Shown: positions 41,868-49,642 of the stretch, piece by piece
Numbering within the stretch: the stretch's first letter is position 1
Layout: every line of letters starts with the position of its first letter
Assembly: GCA_038117205.1 (NCBI GenBank)
Contig: JAYOFL010000008.1
Span: 1-64,000 of the forward strand
DNA from: JAQBZY01 sp038117205
GTDB taxonomy: Bacteria; Pseudomonadota; Alphaproteobacteria; Rhodospirillales; Casp-alpha2
Direction: 5' to 3'
DNA length: 64,000 nucleotides
Made by a program: the position numbers and the translations under genes
The notes under the pieces: generated by a model
The model's input: only the letters and a program-made list of their open reading frames with translations
Database searches by the model: none
What the model was told of the DNA's origin: nothing

Positions 41868-41988
41868 CAAAGATGATTAAAATTTGATCGTTTAAATGCG
41901 TCCCGTCCGCGCGGCGCCGGCCCGCGGACATTCTCGAAAACGCTTTTCATTCAGTCGATTGCATCCGGATCGCCGAAGCGGCGCCGGA

Positions 41989-42004
41989 TGGCACGGCAAT
42001 TGCG
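41989..42004 (+). promoter_or_regulatory. sigma-54 (RpoN) -24/-12 promoter of the guanidine operon
   Basis: TGGCACG (41989-41995), four bases, then TTGC (42000-42003) matches the sigma-54 consensus TGGCACG-N4-TTGC exactly. The expected start of transcription is about 12 nt after the -12 GC, near 42014-42016, which is immediately before the 5' arm of the riboswitch P1 stem (42017). Confidence 0.78.
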
Positions 42005-42016
42005 CTTAGACTGACA

Positions 42017-42129
42017 GCAGGGCGTCTAGGGTTCCGGCCGGTCTCACCGGTGTCTGGTCCGAGAGATGCACGTCGCGGCCCTCAGGTCGCGATGCCACGG
42101 CGGGGGAAAATCCCGGGAGATAAACCTGC
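42017..42129 (+). promoter_or_regulatory. guanidine-I (ykkC) riboswitch aptamer
   Basis: The conserved blocks of the class are all present: CTAGGGTTCCG (42026-42036), CTGGTCCGAGAG (42054-42065), then CACGGCGGGGGAAAATCCC with GGGAGA (42096-42120). The P1 stem is GCAGG (42017-42021) with CCTGC (42125-42129). This RNA binds free guanidine. It precedes a TauA-type ABC importer and a GdmH-type hydrolase, which fits induction by guanidine. The rest of the 371-bp gap holds the sigma-54 promoter, a palindrome array and the expression platform. Confidence 0.93.
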
Positions 42130-42176
42130 GAGTGGCTCTGTGACTGCCGTGGAATTGACTCGTTTCGTGCCGCAGG

Positions 42177-42204
42177 CCTCCTCGCCACAAATGGAGAAGG
42201 AGGG
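42177..42204 (+). promoter_or_regulatory. candidate Shine-Dalgarno sequestering hairpin
   Basis: CCTCCT (42177-42182) is complementary to AGGAGG (42198-42203), the ribosome binding site of the binding-protein gene, with a 15-nt loop. A second GCAGG (42172-42176) lies directly before it and could compete with the riboswitch P1 for CCTGC (42125-42129). Translational control by the riboswitch is therefore plausible; which state is ON cannot be settled by eye. Confidence 0.5.
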
Positions 42205-42210
42205 TTCACG

Positions 42211-43281
42211 ATGAAAAGACTTCTGTGCAGAGGGGTCTTGGCGCTCGCCGTCGCCTTCGGGCTGATGGCGTCCGGCGCGGCCGAGGCGGCCGTCAAGAAG
42301 GACTTCAAGATCGCCTGGTCGATCTACGTCGGCTGGATGCCTTGGGCCTACGCCGACGAGAGCGGCATCCTGAAGAAGTGGGCCGACAAGTACGGGATCA
42401 CCATCGAAGTCACCCAGATCAACGACTACGTCGAGAGCATCAACCAATACACCGCCGGCAAGTACGACGGCTGCGTCATGACCAACATGGACGGCCTGTC
42501 GATCCCTGCGGGCGGCGGCGTCGACTCGACGGCGCTCATCGTCGGCGACTTCTCGAACGGCAACGACGGCGTCGTCATGAAGGGCGCGAAGGGGCTCGCC
42601 GACCTCAAGGGGCAGAAGATCAACCTCGTCGAGCTTTCCGTGTCGCATTATCTGCTGGCCCGCGCCCTCGACGCGGCGAAGCTGTCGGAAAAGGACGTCA
42701 CCGTCGTCAACACGTCGGACGCCGACATCGTCGCCGCGTTCAAGACGCCGGACGTGAAGGCCGTCGTCACCTGGAACCCGCTGTTGTCGGAAGTGGCGGC
42801 GGAGCCGGGCGCCAAGGTGCTCTACACGTCGGCCAACATTCCGGGCGAGATCATCGACATGATGGTGGTGAACTCGGAGGCGCTGAAGGACAACCCGGCC
42901 TTCGGCAAGGCGCTGGTCGGCGCCTGGTTCGAGATCATGACGATCATGATGAAGGACGACGAGAAGGGAAAGAAGGCGCGCACCTACATGGCCGAGAAGT
43001 CGGGGACCGACCTCAAGGGCTACGACGCGCAGCTCGCCACCACGAAGATGTTCTACAAGGCCGCTGACGCGGTGGCGTTCACCAAGAGCGCCGATCTCGT
43101 CAAGACGATGGACGTGGTGCGCAAGTTCCTGTTCGCGCACGGCATCCTCGGCGAGGGCGCGAAGAGCGCGGATTTCGTCGGCATGGCGTTCCCGGGCGGC
43201 AAGACGCTCGGCGACACCAAGAACACGAAGTTCCGCTTCGACCCGGCCTATATGGCGATGGCGGCGGACGGCAAACTCTGA
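42211..43281 (+). CDS. ABC transporter substrate-binding protein (TauA/SsuA type), probable guanidine importer
   Basis: The 356-residue periplasmic protein has a Sec signal peptide (ending GAAEAA) and the NMT1/TauA-like fold: KIAWSIYVGWMPWAYADESGILKKWADKYGITI, ANIPGEIIDMMVVNSEAL. It is the first gene after the guanidine riboswitch, with a strong AGGAGG Shine-Dalgarno. Given the riboswitch and the downstream hydrolase, guanidine or a close derivative is the likely ligand; this is inference from context. The other importer genes follow. Confidence 0.85.
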   Translation: MKRLLCRGVLALAVAFGLMASGAAEAAVKKDFKIAWSIYVGWMPWAYADESGILKKWADKYGITIEVTQINDYVESINQYTAGKYDGCVMTNMDGLSIPAGGGVDSTALIVGDFSNGNDGVVMKGAKGLADLKGQKINLVELSVSHYLLARALDAAKLSEKDVTVVNTSDADIVAAFKTPDVKAVVTWNPLLSEVAAEPGAKVLYTSANIPGEIIDMMVVNSEALKDNPAFGKALVGAWFEIMTIMMKDDEKGKKARTYMAEKSGTDLKGYDAQLATTKMFYKAADAVAFTKSADLVKTMDVVRKFLFAHGILGEGAKSADFVGMAFPGGKTLGDTKNTKFRFDPAYMAMAADGKL

Positions 43282-43312
43282 GCCCGGCTCGGGGACCGTC
43301 CGGCGGGTTCGC

Positions 43313-44134
43313 ATGCCGCGTCTGATCAACAGGAAAGCGAGCGGGGTGGGCGGCCTGATCCTGGCCGTCCTCCCGTTCGTGATCCTGCTCGCCGCCTACA
43401 TGATGGCGTCGGCGTCCCGGCTCGCCGAAAACCCGAACGACAAGCTGCTGCCGGCGTTCTCGACCATCGCCGAGACGACGGCGCGGCTCGCTTTCGAACC
43501 GGACCCGCGGAAGGGCGAATACACGCTCTGGGTCGATACCCTGGCGAGCCTGACCCGGCTCGGCGTCGGGCTATCCGTCGCTACCGGGCTCGGTCTCGTG
43601 CTCGGTATTTCCATCGGCCTGTTGCCGCTGCTTCGAACGGGCCTCGCGCCCTTTGTCGCCGTCATATCGGTGGTGCCGCCTTTGGCGGTGTTGCCGATCC
43701 TCTTCATCGTCTTCGGGCTCGGCGAGGTTTCGAAGGTGGTGCTGATCGTCATCGGCATCGCGCCGACGATGGTCCGCGATCTCTCCATTCACGTCTCGCA
43801 GACGCCGCAGGAGCAATTGATCAAGGCGCAGACCTTGGGCGCCAGCACGTGGCAGATCGTCACGCGCATCGCTTTGCCGCAGGCGTTGCCTCGGCTCGTC
43901 GCCATCCTGCGCCTGTCGCTCGGCCCGGCGTGGCTGTTCCTGATTTCCAGCGAGGCCATCGCCGCCACGGAAGGGCTCGGCTATCGCATCTTCCTGGTTC
44001 GGCGTTATCTCGCCATGGACGTGATCCTGCCTTACGTCGTTTGGATCACGCTGCTCGCCTTCCTGATGGATTATCTGCTCAAGCGGGTATCGCGCGCCGC
44101 CTTCAAATGGCAGGCGGAGGAGAGCAGCCTGTGA
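43313..44134 (+). CDS. ABC transporter permease (TauC/SsuC type)
   Basis: A 273-residue inner-membrane permease with about six helices. The BPD-transport signature is EQLIKAQTLGASTWQIVTRIALPQALP, and the preceding VVPPLAVLPILFIVFGLGE segment is typical of taurine/nitrate/sulfonate-type permeases. It starts 31 bp after the binding-protein gene, and its stop overlaps the ATPase GTG start (GTGA). Confidence 0.9.
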   Translation: MPRLINRKASGVGGLILAVLPFVILLAAYMMASASRLAENPNDKLLPAFSTIAETTARLAFEPDPRKGEYTLWVDTLASLTRLGVGLSVATGLGLVLGISIGLLPLLRTGLAPFVAVISVVPPLAVLPILFIVFGLGEVSKVVLIVIGIAPTMVRDLSIHVSQTPQEQLIKAQTLGASTWQIVTRIALPQALPRLVAILRLSLGPAWLFLISSEAIAATEGLGYRIFLVRRYLAMDVILPYVVWITLLAFLMDYLLKRVSRAAFKWQAEESSL

Positions 44135-44913
44135 GCCTGATTTCCGTCCGCGAAGTGCACAAGAGCTACGGTCCGGTCCGGGTGTTGGAGCGGGTGAACC
44201 TGGAAATCCGCGAAGGCGATTTCTGCGCCGTCGTCGGCGCGTCCGGCTGCGGCAAGACGACCTTTCTCCGCATGCTGCTGAGCCAGGAAGCGCCGGATCG
44301 GGGGGCGATCCTGCTGGACGGCATGCCGCTCGCCCTCGAGCCCGGGCCGGACCGGGGCGTCGTCTTCCAACGCTATTCCGTCTTTCCGCACATGACGGTC
44401 GAGGAAAACCTGATCGCCGCCGCAGAGTTCCGGGGCGCGCCGGTCGCCGGACGGTTCTTCGGCAAGCGCCGCCGTGCCGCCGTCGCCGCCGTCGAGGAAA
44501 TGCTGGACGGCGTCGGCCTGACACGGGCGCGTCATCTGTTTCCGAAATCGCTGTCGGGCGGCATGCAGCAGCGCGTCGCCATCGCGCAGGCGCTGCTCGC
44601 CAAGCCGAAGGTGCTTTTGCTCGACGAACCGTTCGGCGCCCTCGACCCCGGCACCCGCGCCGACATGCACCGGATCATGCTGGGGCTCTGGCGGGCGCAC
44701 GGCATGACCGTCTTCATGGTGACGCACGATCTCGACGAAGGCTTCCGTCTCGGCACGCGGCTCCTCGTCTTCGACAAGCCGCGCTGGGACCCGCAGGCGC
44801 CGGACGCCTATGGCGCCACCGTCACCTACGACCTGCCGCTCGAACCGCACGAGGACGCGCCGGCCGCTCCGGGCGCCGAACCAGAAACGAAGGGAAACAA
44901 CCATGTTCAATAA
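44131..44913 (+). CDS. ABC transporter ATP-binding protein (TauB/SsuB type)
   Basis: A 260-residue ATPase with Walker A VVGASGCGKTT, Q-loop QRYSVFPHMTVEEN, signature LSGGMQQR, Walker B and D-loop LLLDEPFGALD and switch histidine in VTHDLDEG. The C-terminal 40 residues (Pro/Ala/Glu-rich) are an extension beyond the family core. It starts at GTG 44131 overlapping the permease stop and its own stop lies 11 bp inside the hydrolase gene, so import and hydrolysis are translationally linked. Confidence 0.92.
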   Translation: MSLISVREVHKSYGPVRVLERVNLEIREGDFCAVVGASGCGKTTFLRMLLSQEAPDRGAILLDGMPLALEPGPDRGVVFQRYSVFPHMTVEENLIAAAEFRGAPVAGRFFGKRRRAAVAAVEEMLDGVGLTRARHLFPKSLSGGMQQRVAIAQALLAKPKVLLLDEPFGALDPGTRADMHRIMLGLWRAHGMTVFMVTHDLDEGFRLGTRLLVFDKPRWDPQAPDAYGATVTYDLPLEPHEDAPAAPGAEPETKGNNHVQ

Positions 44914-46117
44914 TCCGCACGACACCCGACGCCACCGCGTCGCCGGCTTGCTGCCGACGGCGCGCCGCGAGGAGCGGCGGCACCATCCGGATTTCAGCAA
45001 GCTGCAATTGAAGGGCTGGCAGGCGGCGCTCAAGGAAGCGGACATCCCGGGCGACGGCTGGGCGAAGGAGCGGGAATGGGCGCTCCGCATGGGCCTCGCG
45101 GGCGCCGACAGCATCGAGGACAAGTCGATCCCGACCTTCGCGCGGGGAGAATTGCCGCATTACGCCGGCATCAACACCTTCCTCAAGGCGCCCTATATCG
45201 AGGACGTGCGCGAGGTCGGCAACTACGACGCCGCCGTGCTCGGCGTGCCGTTCGACGGCGGCACCACGTACCGGCCCGGCACCCGCTTCGGCCCGCAGGG
45301 CGTGCGCCGCATCTCGGCCCTTTACACGCCCTACAACTACGAGATGGGCGTCGATCTCCGCGAGCAGATGACGCTCTGCGACGCCGGCGACGTCTTCACC
45401 ATCCCGGCCAATCTGGAAAAGTCCTTCGACCAGATCACCAAGGCCATGAGCCACGTGTTCTCGTCCGGCGCCATGCCGATCGTCGTCGGCGGCGACCACT
45501 CCATCGGCTTTCCGACGGTGCGCGGCATCGCCGACTGCACCAGCAAGAAGATCGGCATCGTGCATTTCGACCGCCACGCCGACATCCAGGAAAAGGACCT
45601 GGACGAACGCATGCACACGACACCCTGGTTCCACGCCACCAACATGCCGAACGTCTCACCGAAGAATTTGGTGCAGATCGGCATCGGCGGCTGGCAGGTG
45701 CCCAGGGAAGCCGTCGTCGAGGCCCGGAAGCGCGACACCACCATCATTTCCATGTCGGATGTCGAGGAACTCGGCATCGACAAGGTGGCGGAAATCGCGC
45801 TCGACATCGCCTGGGAAGGTGCGGACGCCGTCTACATGAGCTTCGACGTCGATTGCGTCGATTGCGGCTTCGTGCCGGGCCCCGGCTGGCCGGAGCCGGG
45901 CGGCTTCCTGCCCCGCGAAGCGCTCGCGCTGGTCGGTAAGGTGGCGGCGGAGGGGCTCTGCGGTCTCGAGGTCGTCGAGGTCTCGCCGCCCTACGACACG
46001 TCGGACATCACGTCCTTGTTCGCGACGCGCGTCATCGTCGACGTGCTCGGCACGCTTGTCAGCCACGGCAAGATGGGTGCGCACAAGGGCATCATCGACA
46101 AGCCGGTTTCGTTCTAG
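44903..46117 (+). CDS. gdmH: nickel-dependent guanidine hydrolase (GdmH type), ureohydrolase family
   Basis: The 404-residue enzyme is a ureohydrolase (arginase/agmatinase fold) with a roughly 100-residue N-terminal extension typical of GdmH. Metal ligands are H199 (GGDHS), D223, H225 and D227 (FDRHAD), D315 and D317 (SFDVDCVD). After the second motif the sequence is CGFVPGPGWPEPGG, unlike the DPxxxPGTGTP of agmatinases. With a guanidine riboswitch and an importer upstream, hydrolysis of guanidine to urea and ammonia is the best assignment. ATG 44903 has GAAGGGAA upstream. Agmatinase or a related guanidino hydrolase is the alternative. Confidence 0.82.
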   Translation: MFNNPHDTRRHRVAGLLPTARREERRHHPDFSKLQLKGWQAALKEADIPGDGWAKEREWALRMGLAGADSIEDKSIPTFARGELPHYAGINTFLKAPYIEDVREVGNYDAAVLGVPFDGGTTYRPGTRFGPQGVRRISALYTPYNYEMGVDLREQMTLCDAGDVFTIPANLEKSFDQITKAMSHVFSSGAMPIVVGGDHSIGFPTVRGIADCTSKKIGIVHFDRHADIQEKDLDERMHTTPWFHATNMPNVSPKNLVQIGIGGWQVPREAVVEARKRDTTIISMSDVEELGIDKVAEIALDIAWEGADAVYMSFDVDCVDCGFVPGPGWPEPGGFLPREALALVGKVAAEGLCGLEVVEVSPPYDTSDITSLFATRVIVDVLGTLVSHGKMGAHKGIIDKPVSF

Positions 46118-46134
46118 GGGCGGGGGAGGAAGAC

Positions 46135-46614
46135 ATGCCGCACGACGGACATCAGCATCATCCTTTCGGCCATGTGCACGCACATGCGCATCCGCACACG
46201 CATACGGTCGGGCACAACCACGCCGGGCCGGATCATCTGCATTCGCATCCGATCCCGGCGGACGGGCCGGACGCGATGGACGACGCGGCCCGGGACTTCA
46301 TCGACAATTTCGTCGACGGCTTCCAGCGCGCCGACGACAAGACGGGCTTCCTGCGCCTCGCGCAGGTGCCGTTCGAGATACCGTCGCCGACCGGGGGCGC
46401 GGAATTGAAGCTGGTCGACGTGACGCTGGAGCACGCCTATCAGGTGGCGACCGCGTCGCCCGCCTTCGGCTCGGCGGAACTGGTCTACCACCCGTATCCG
46501 GGCCGCATGGTCCGCCAGCGGACGGAGATGCGTTTCGTCTACGTGTCGCTCCGCGAGCGTCTCGACGTGCCGCTTACCGATATGGCCGGCCGTCTTAGGC
46601 GATCCGGCGCCTAG
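46135..46614 (+). CDS. histidine-rich protein, candidate nickel chaperone for GdmH
   Basis: The 159-residue protein starts 17 bp after gdmH behind GGGGGAGGAAG. Its first 38 residues contain 15 histidines in HxH-type repeats (GHQHHPFGHVHAHAHPHTHT, then GHNHAGPDHLHSH). The remaining 120 residues form a predicted alpha/beta domain (DFIDNFVDGFQRADDKTGF, LKLVDVTLEHAYQVATA, RFVYVSLRERLDVP) that I do not recognise. His-rich segments of this kind store or deliver nickel in UreE, HypB and SlyD. Because GdmH needs nickel and the known helpers in cyanobacteria are HypA/HypB-like, this may be an unrelated helper. No experimental function is known to me. Confidence 0.72.
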   Translation: MPHDGHQHHPFGHVHAHAHPHTHTVGHNHAGPDHLHSHPIPADGPDAMDDAARDFIDNFVDGFQRADDKTGFLRLAQVPFEIPSPTGGAELKLVDVTLEHAYQVATASPAFGSAELVYHPYPGRMVRQRTEMRFVYVSLRERLDVPLTDMAGRLRRSGA

Positions 46615-46663
46615 CCGTTCGAGGTGGATTGTCGCGCCCCCGGCACGGCGCTACAGTCCGACC

Positions 46664-47797
46664 ATGACGCAGATGACCTATCCCGCCGTGTTCATGCGCG
46701 GCGGCAGTTCCAAGGGGGTGTTCTTCAAGAACACGGATCTTCCGGCGGACGAGGACGCGCGCGACCGCATCTTCCTGCATGTGCTCGGCAGTCCCGATCC
46801 TTATGGCCGGCAGTTGAACGGCATGGGCGGCGGCGTCTCTTCCGTCTCGAAGGCGGTGATCGTCGGCCCGCCGAGCGTCGCGGGCGCCGACGTCGACTAC
46901 ACCTTCGCGCAGATCGCCATCGACCGTCCGGTGGTCGACTACAGCGCGACCTGTGGCAATCTCTCGTCCGCCATCGGCCCGTTCGCCGTGGACGCCGGCA
47001 TCCTGAAGGCCGGCCCGGACGGCACCCGCACGGTGCGTGTCCACAACACCAACACGCGGAAAATCTACGACGCCACCTTCCAGGTTCGGGACGGCGCCTT
47101 CGACGAGGCCGGCGACTTCGTCATTCCGGGCGTCGCCGGCGGTGGGTCGTGCATCCGTCTCGACTATTTCGATCCGGGCGGCGCCACCACCGCCGCCTTG
47201 CTGCCGACCGGCAACGCCGTCGACGTGTTGGACGTGCCGGGCGTCGGCGCCGTCGAGGCCAGCATGGTCGACGCGTCGACGGCGCTGGTCCTGGTCGCCG
47301 CCGAGCGGTTCGGCAAGACCGCCGCCGAGAGCGTCGCCGAGTTGGAAGCCGACCGACCGTTCATGGAGACCCTCGACAAGGTGCGTCGCGCCGCCGCCGT
47401 CGCCATGGGCCTCGCCAAGTCGCCGGAGACGGCGCCCCTCGGCAACCCGAAGATCGGCATCGTCGGCCGGCCCGCCGCGTATCGGACCCTCGCCGGCGAC
47501 GAGGTCCGTCCGGACGGCGCCGATCTCGCGGCGCGCATCGTCTCCATGGGGCAGGTGCACCGGGTGCTGCCGCTGACCGGCGCCATGTGCCTCGCCGTCG
47601 CCTGCCGCATCCCGGGCAGCATCCCGAACGCGCTGGTCCGATTGCAGCCGGGCGATCTGCGCCTCGCCAATCCGTCCGGCGTGCTGCCGGTTGACGCCAA
47701 GGTCACGGTGACGAATGCCGACGTCCGCGCCGAGAGCGTCACCGTCTACCGGACGGCGCGGCCGCTGATGGCCGGGCATGTGTTCGTTCCCCGGTGA
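46664..47797 (+). CDS. PrpF family isomerase
   Basis: A 377-residue member of the PrpF/AcnD-associated family (diaminopimelate-epimerase fold). It has the opening PAVFMRGGSSKGVFFKN, then GGGVSSVSKAVIVGP, DYSATCGNLSSAIGPFAV with the conserved cysteine, and TGAMCLAVACRIPG. Family members isomerise methylaconitate (PrpF) or tautomerise 4-oxalomesaconate (GalD), and the substrate here is undetermined. The Shine-Dalgarno is weak; an in-frame ATG at 46673 is also possible. Confidence 0.9.
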   Translation: MTQMTYPAVFMRGGSSKGVFFKNTDLPADEDARDRIFLHVLGSPDPYGRQLNGMGGGVSSVSKAVIVGPPSVAGADVDYTFAQIAIDRPVVDYSATCGNLSSAIGPFAVDAGILKAGPDGTRTVRVHNTNTRKIYDATFQVRDGAFDEAGDFVIPGVAGGGSCIRLDYFDPGGATTAALLPTGNAVDVLDVPGVGAVEASMVDASTALVLVAAERFGKTAAESVAELEADRPFMETLDKVRRAAAVAMGLAKSPETAPLGNPKIGIVGRPAAYRTLAGDEVRPDGADLAARIVSMGQVHRVLPLTGAMCLAVACRIPGSIPNALVRLQPGDLRLANPSGVLPVDAKVTVTNADVRAESVTVYRTARPLMAGHVFVPR

Positions 47798-47842
47798 CGC
47801 GCGTCATTGCCAACGCGCCGCCTTCCGCATAGCGTGAATCGC

Positions 47843-48205
47843 ATGGGGGACTTCAACGATTTTCTCGAAGACAGACGCCGCTATGCCCGGCTGCCGGGAC
47901 CACGTCTTTCCGTCCGTATCGGCGAGCGGTGCTTTCCGGTCGTCGAATGGAGCTTCGGCGGATTTCTGGTCGAGGACGACGGCGCCAATCTCAGCGGCGG
48001 CGCATTGGTCAAGGTGACGGGCTTGGTGCTTGGCGACCCGGACGTCGAGGACGCCGATCTTCGGCCCGTCGACATCCGCGCCCGTGTCGTCCGCGCCCAG
48101 CGCGACGCCGGACTGGCGGCGCTCACCAGCTACAATCTCGACGGCGCCGCCTACCAGGTGCTGTCGGAAGTCCGCGATCTCATGGCCGCCGAAGCCGGCG
48201 GCTGA
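47843..48205 (+). CDS. PilZ-like protein
   Basis: The 120-residue protein begins with an acidic helix and then RRRYARLPGPRLSVRI, the RxxxR-type N-terminal motif of PilZ domains, followed by VVEWSFGGFLVED, which corresponds to the (D/N)xSxxG motif with Glu in the first position. PilZ domains bind cyclic di-GMP through these two motifs. The substitution may weaken binding. ATG 47843 was chosen over a start at 47807. No neighbouring gene suggests a target process. Confidence 0.68.
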   Translation: MGDFNDFLEDRRRYARLPGPRLSVRIGERCFPVVEWSFGGFLVEDDGANLSGGALVKVTGLVLGDPDVEDADLRPVDIRARVVRAQRDAGLAALTSYNLDGAAYQVLSEVRDLMAAEAGG

Positions 48206-48239
48206 CCGCCCTCACTCGATACCCAAGCCAAAAAGCTCG

Positions 48240-49499
48240 TTAAGGGCCTTCCTTGCGCGCTTTTGTGATCGTTTCGAGTAAGTTCGGCGGCATGGTATCG
48301 TCGTCGCTTGTTGCGCCTGGCGGCCGGAATAAGGCGTTCAATATTAGGATGCGTTCCGCAGTTTCGATGTTGTTCTTGGTATCTGCCGCCAAGTTTAGGA
48401 AAGTCTTTGTAAGGGCAGCACGAATTTCCGCGTCCCGCCGCGCATTCAGTGCGTGAACATAAACCCGGGACGTCAGTCGCATTAACCAGGCAAGTGCCAA
48501 TACCGGAAAAGCAAGAATCATACTGAGCGCGATGCTGCCTGGCCCGAATGATCCACTGCTGGAATTCACAGGTTGAAGCTTGTGACCCTCGCTAATAACG
48601 AAATCGAGGTTGGAGAAAATGGCCCAAACCCCGCCAACCCCGAGCGCAGAAAATAATATGAAAGCTCCAATTGCTTGGAACAGATGGCTTGTCGCTGCGC
48701 CCTGCCAGAGGTCTACCGCATCGTCGGTTGCGAGCTTCGTTTTCAGCAGGTCTTGTAAGTCGCGGATTTTTTCACGTTCTTTCTTGATCCATTCAATCAG
48801 TGAAGACTCGGCTTTCTCAAATCGGTCTTGCTGGGCGTTCAATCGACTGTCTGTCTTGTCTGCCCGAGTATTGAGTGCGGATTCAGTCGACCGCGCTTGT
48901 TCTTTCAGGTTGTTAATGAGCGTGCGAACTTCTTCCGACAACTTATGCCGTAAATCCTCCGTGGTCTCTCTTTCAGAAGCATTTGTCCGCTTTATGTCAG
49001 AATCTAAAATAGCTCCGTCAATCATTGCTGATACAATGGGACCAGTATTTATTTGATTATTGCGATGGTAGGTTACGTCCAATTTAGAGAGGCCATTCTT
49101 TAGTAGTATTCCTGCGGCAGTATTCTGATCTTCTCCAGCAGCCTTTAAAATGCGTTTGCCCGCTGCGCTGGTTGATAGGGGAATTCTTCCCTCTGCTAGA
49201 AGTAATAAAACATCATTTGTTCTAGCTTGCGCAGTTGCTCTTGAGTGAGCATCACCAGAGTCCAAATTTTGAACTAGGGATGCTGCGTGACCGAGTTTGT
49301 TGTGTGGCTCCATCAACGCCGTTCTAAGTGGTTCCGGCAATTCGGGATTGTTTTTTCCGGCTGCAAAAACCTCGCTCCACGCTGTGCGCTCATCGGCCAA
49401 CCAGGCGCCGAGTTCGGCAGAATTGTTGAATTTCAGCGGGTTGCTTCGACCGGGAAGCTTGAGACCCTCGTCAGAAAATATACTTTCAAGAAGCGTCAT
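48240..49499 (-). CDS. AT-rich orphan: coiled-coil membrane protein, DUF6161-like
   Basis: I recognise this only loosely as DUF6161-like. The 419-residue protein has a soluble N-terminus, a long coiled coil (about 185-265, with TEDLRHKLSEEVRTLINNLK and repeated Arg/Glu/Asp heptads), two transmembrane segments (about 285-305 FQAIGAFILFSALGVGGVWA and 340-360 ALSMILAFPVLALAWLM) and a C-terminal cytosolic helix bundle ending in LILNALFRPPGATSDDD. The gene is clearly less GC-rich than the neighbours, uses many A/T-ending codons and is alone on its strand, all consistent with horizontal transfer. Its function is unknown. Confidence 0.7.
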   Translation of the reverse strand: MTLLESIFSDEGLKLPGRSNPLKFNNSAELGAWLADERTAWSEVFAAGKNNPELPEPLRTALMEPHNKLGHAASLVQNLDSGDAHSRATAQARTNDVLLLLAEGRIPLSTSAAGKRILKAAGEDQNTAAGILLKNGLSKLDVTYHRNNQINTGPIVSAMIDGAILDSDIKRTNASERETTEDLRHKLSEEVRTLINNLKEQARSTESALNTRADKTDSRLNAQQDRFEKAESSLIEWIKKEREKIRDLQDLLKTKLATDDAVDLWQGAATSHLFQAIGAFILFSALGVGGVWAIFSNLDFVISEGHKLQPVNSSSGSFGPGSIALSMILAFPVLALAWLMRLTSRVYVHALNARRDAEIRAALTKTFLNLAADTKNNIETAERILILNALFRPPGATSDDDTMPPNLLETITKARKEGP

Positions 49500-49642
49500 A
49501 AGAGAATTCCCGCAAAAGCATGTCCTTTAAGTAGGTCACAGGCTGAGATTGCGGTCAAATTTTACGTAGCGTCTCCGTTAACTCTCGGAACCTCAATAGT
49601 AGGTCATTGAGCAGAATGCTTCGCTAAGTGTGAAACGGAGCC

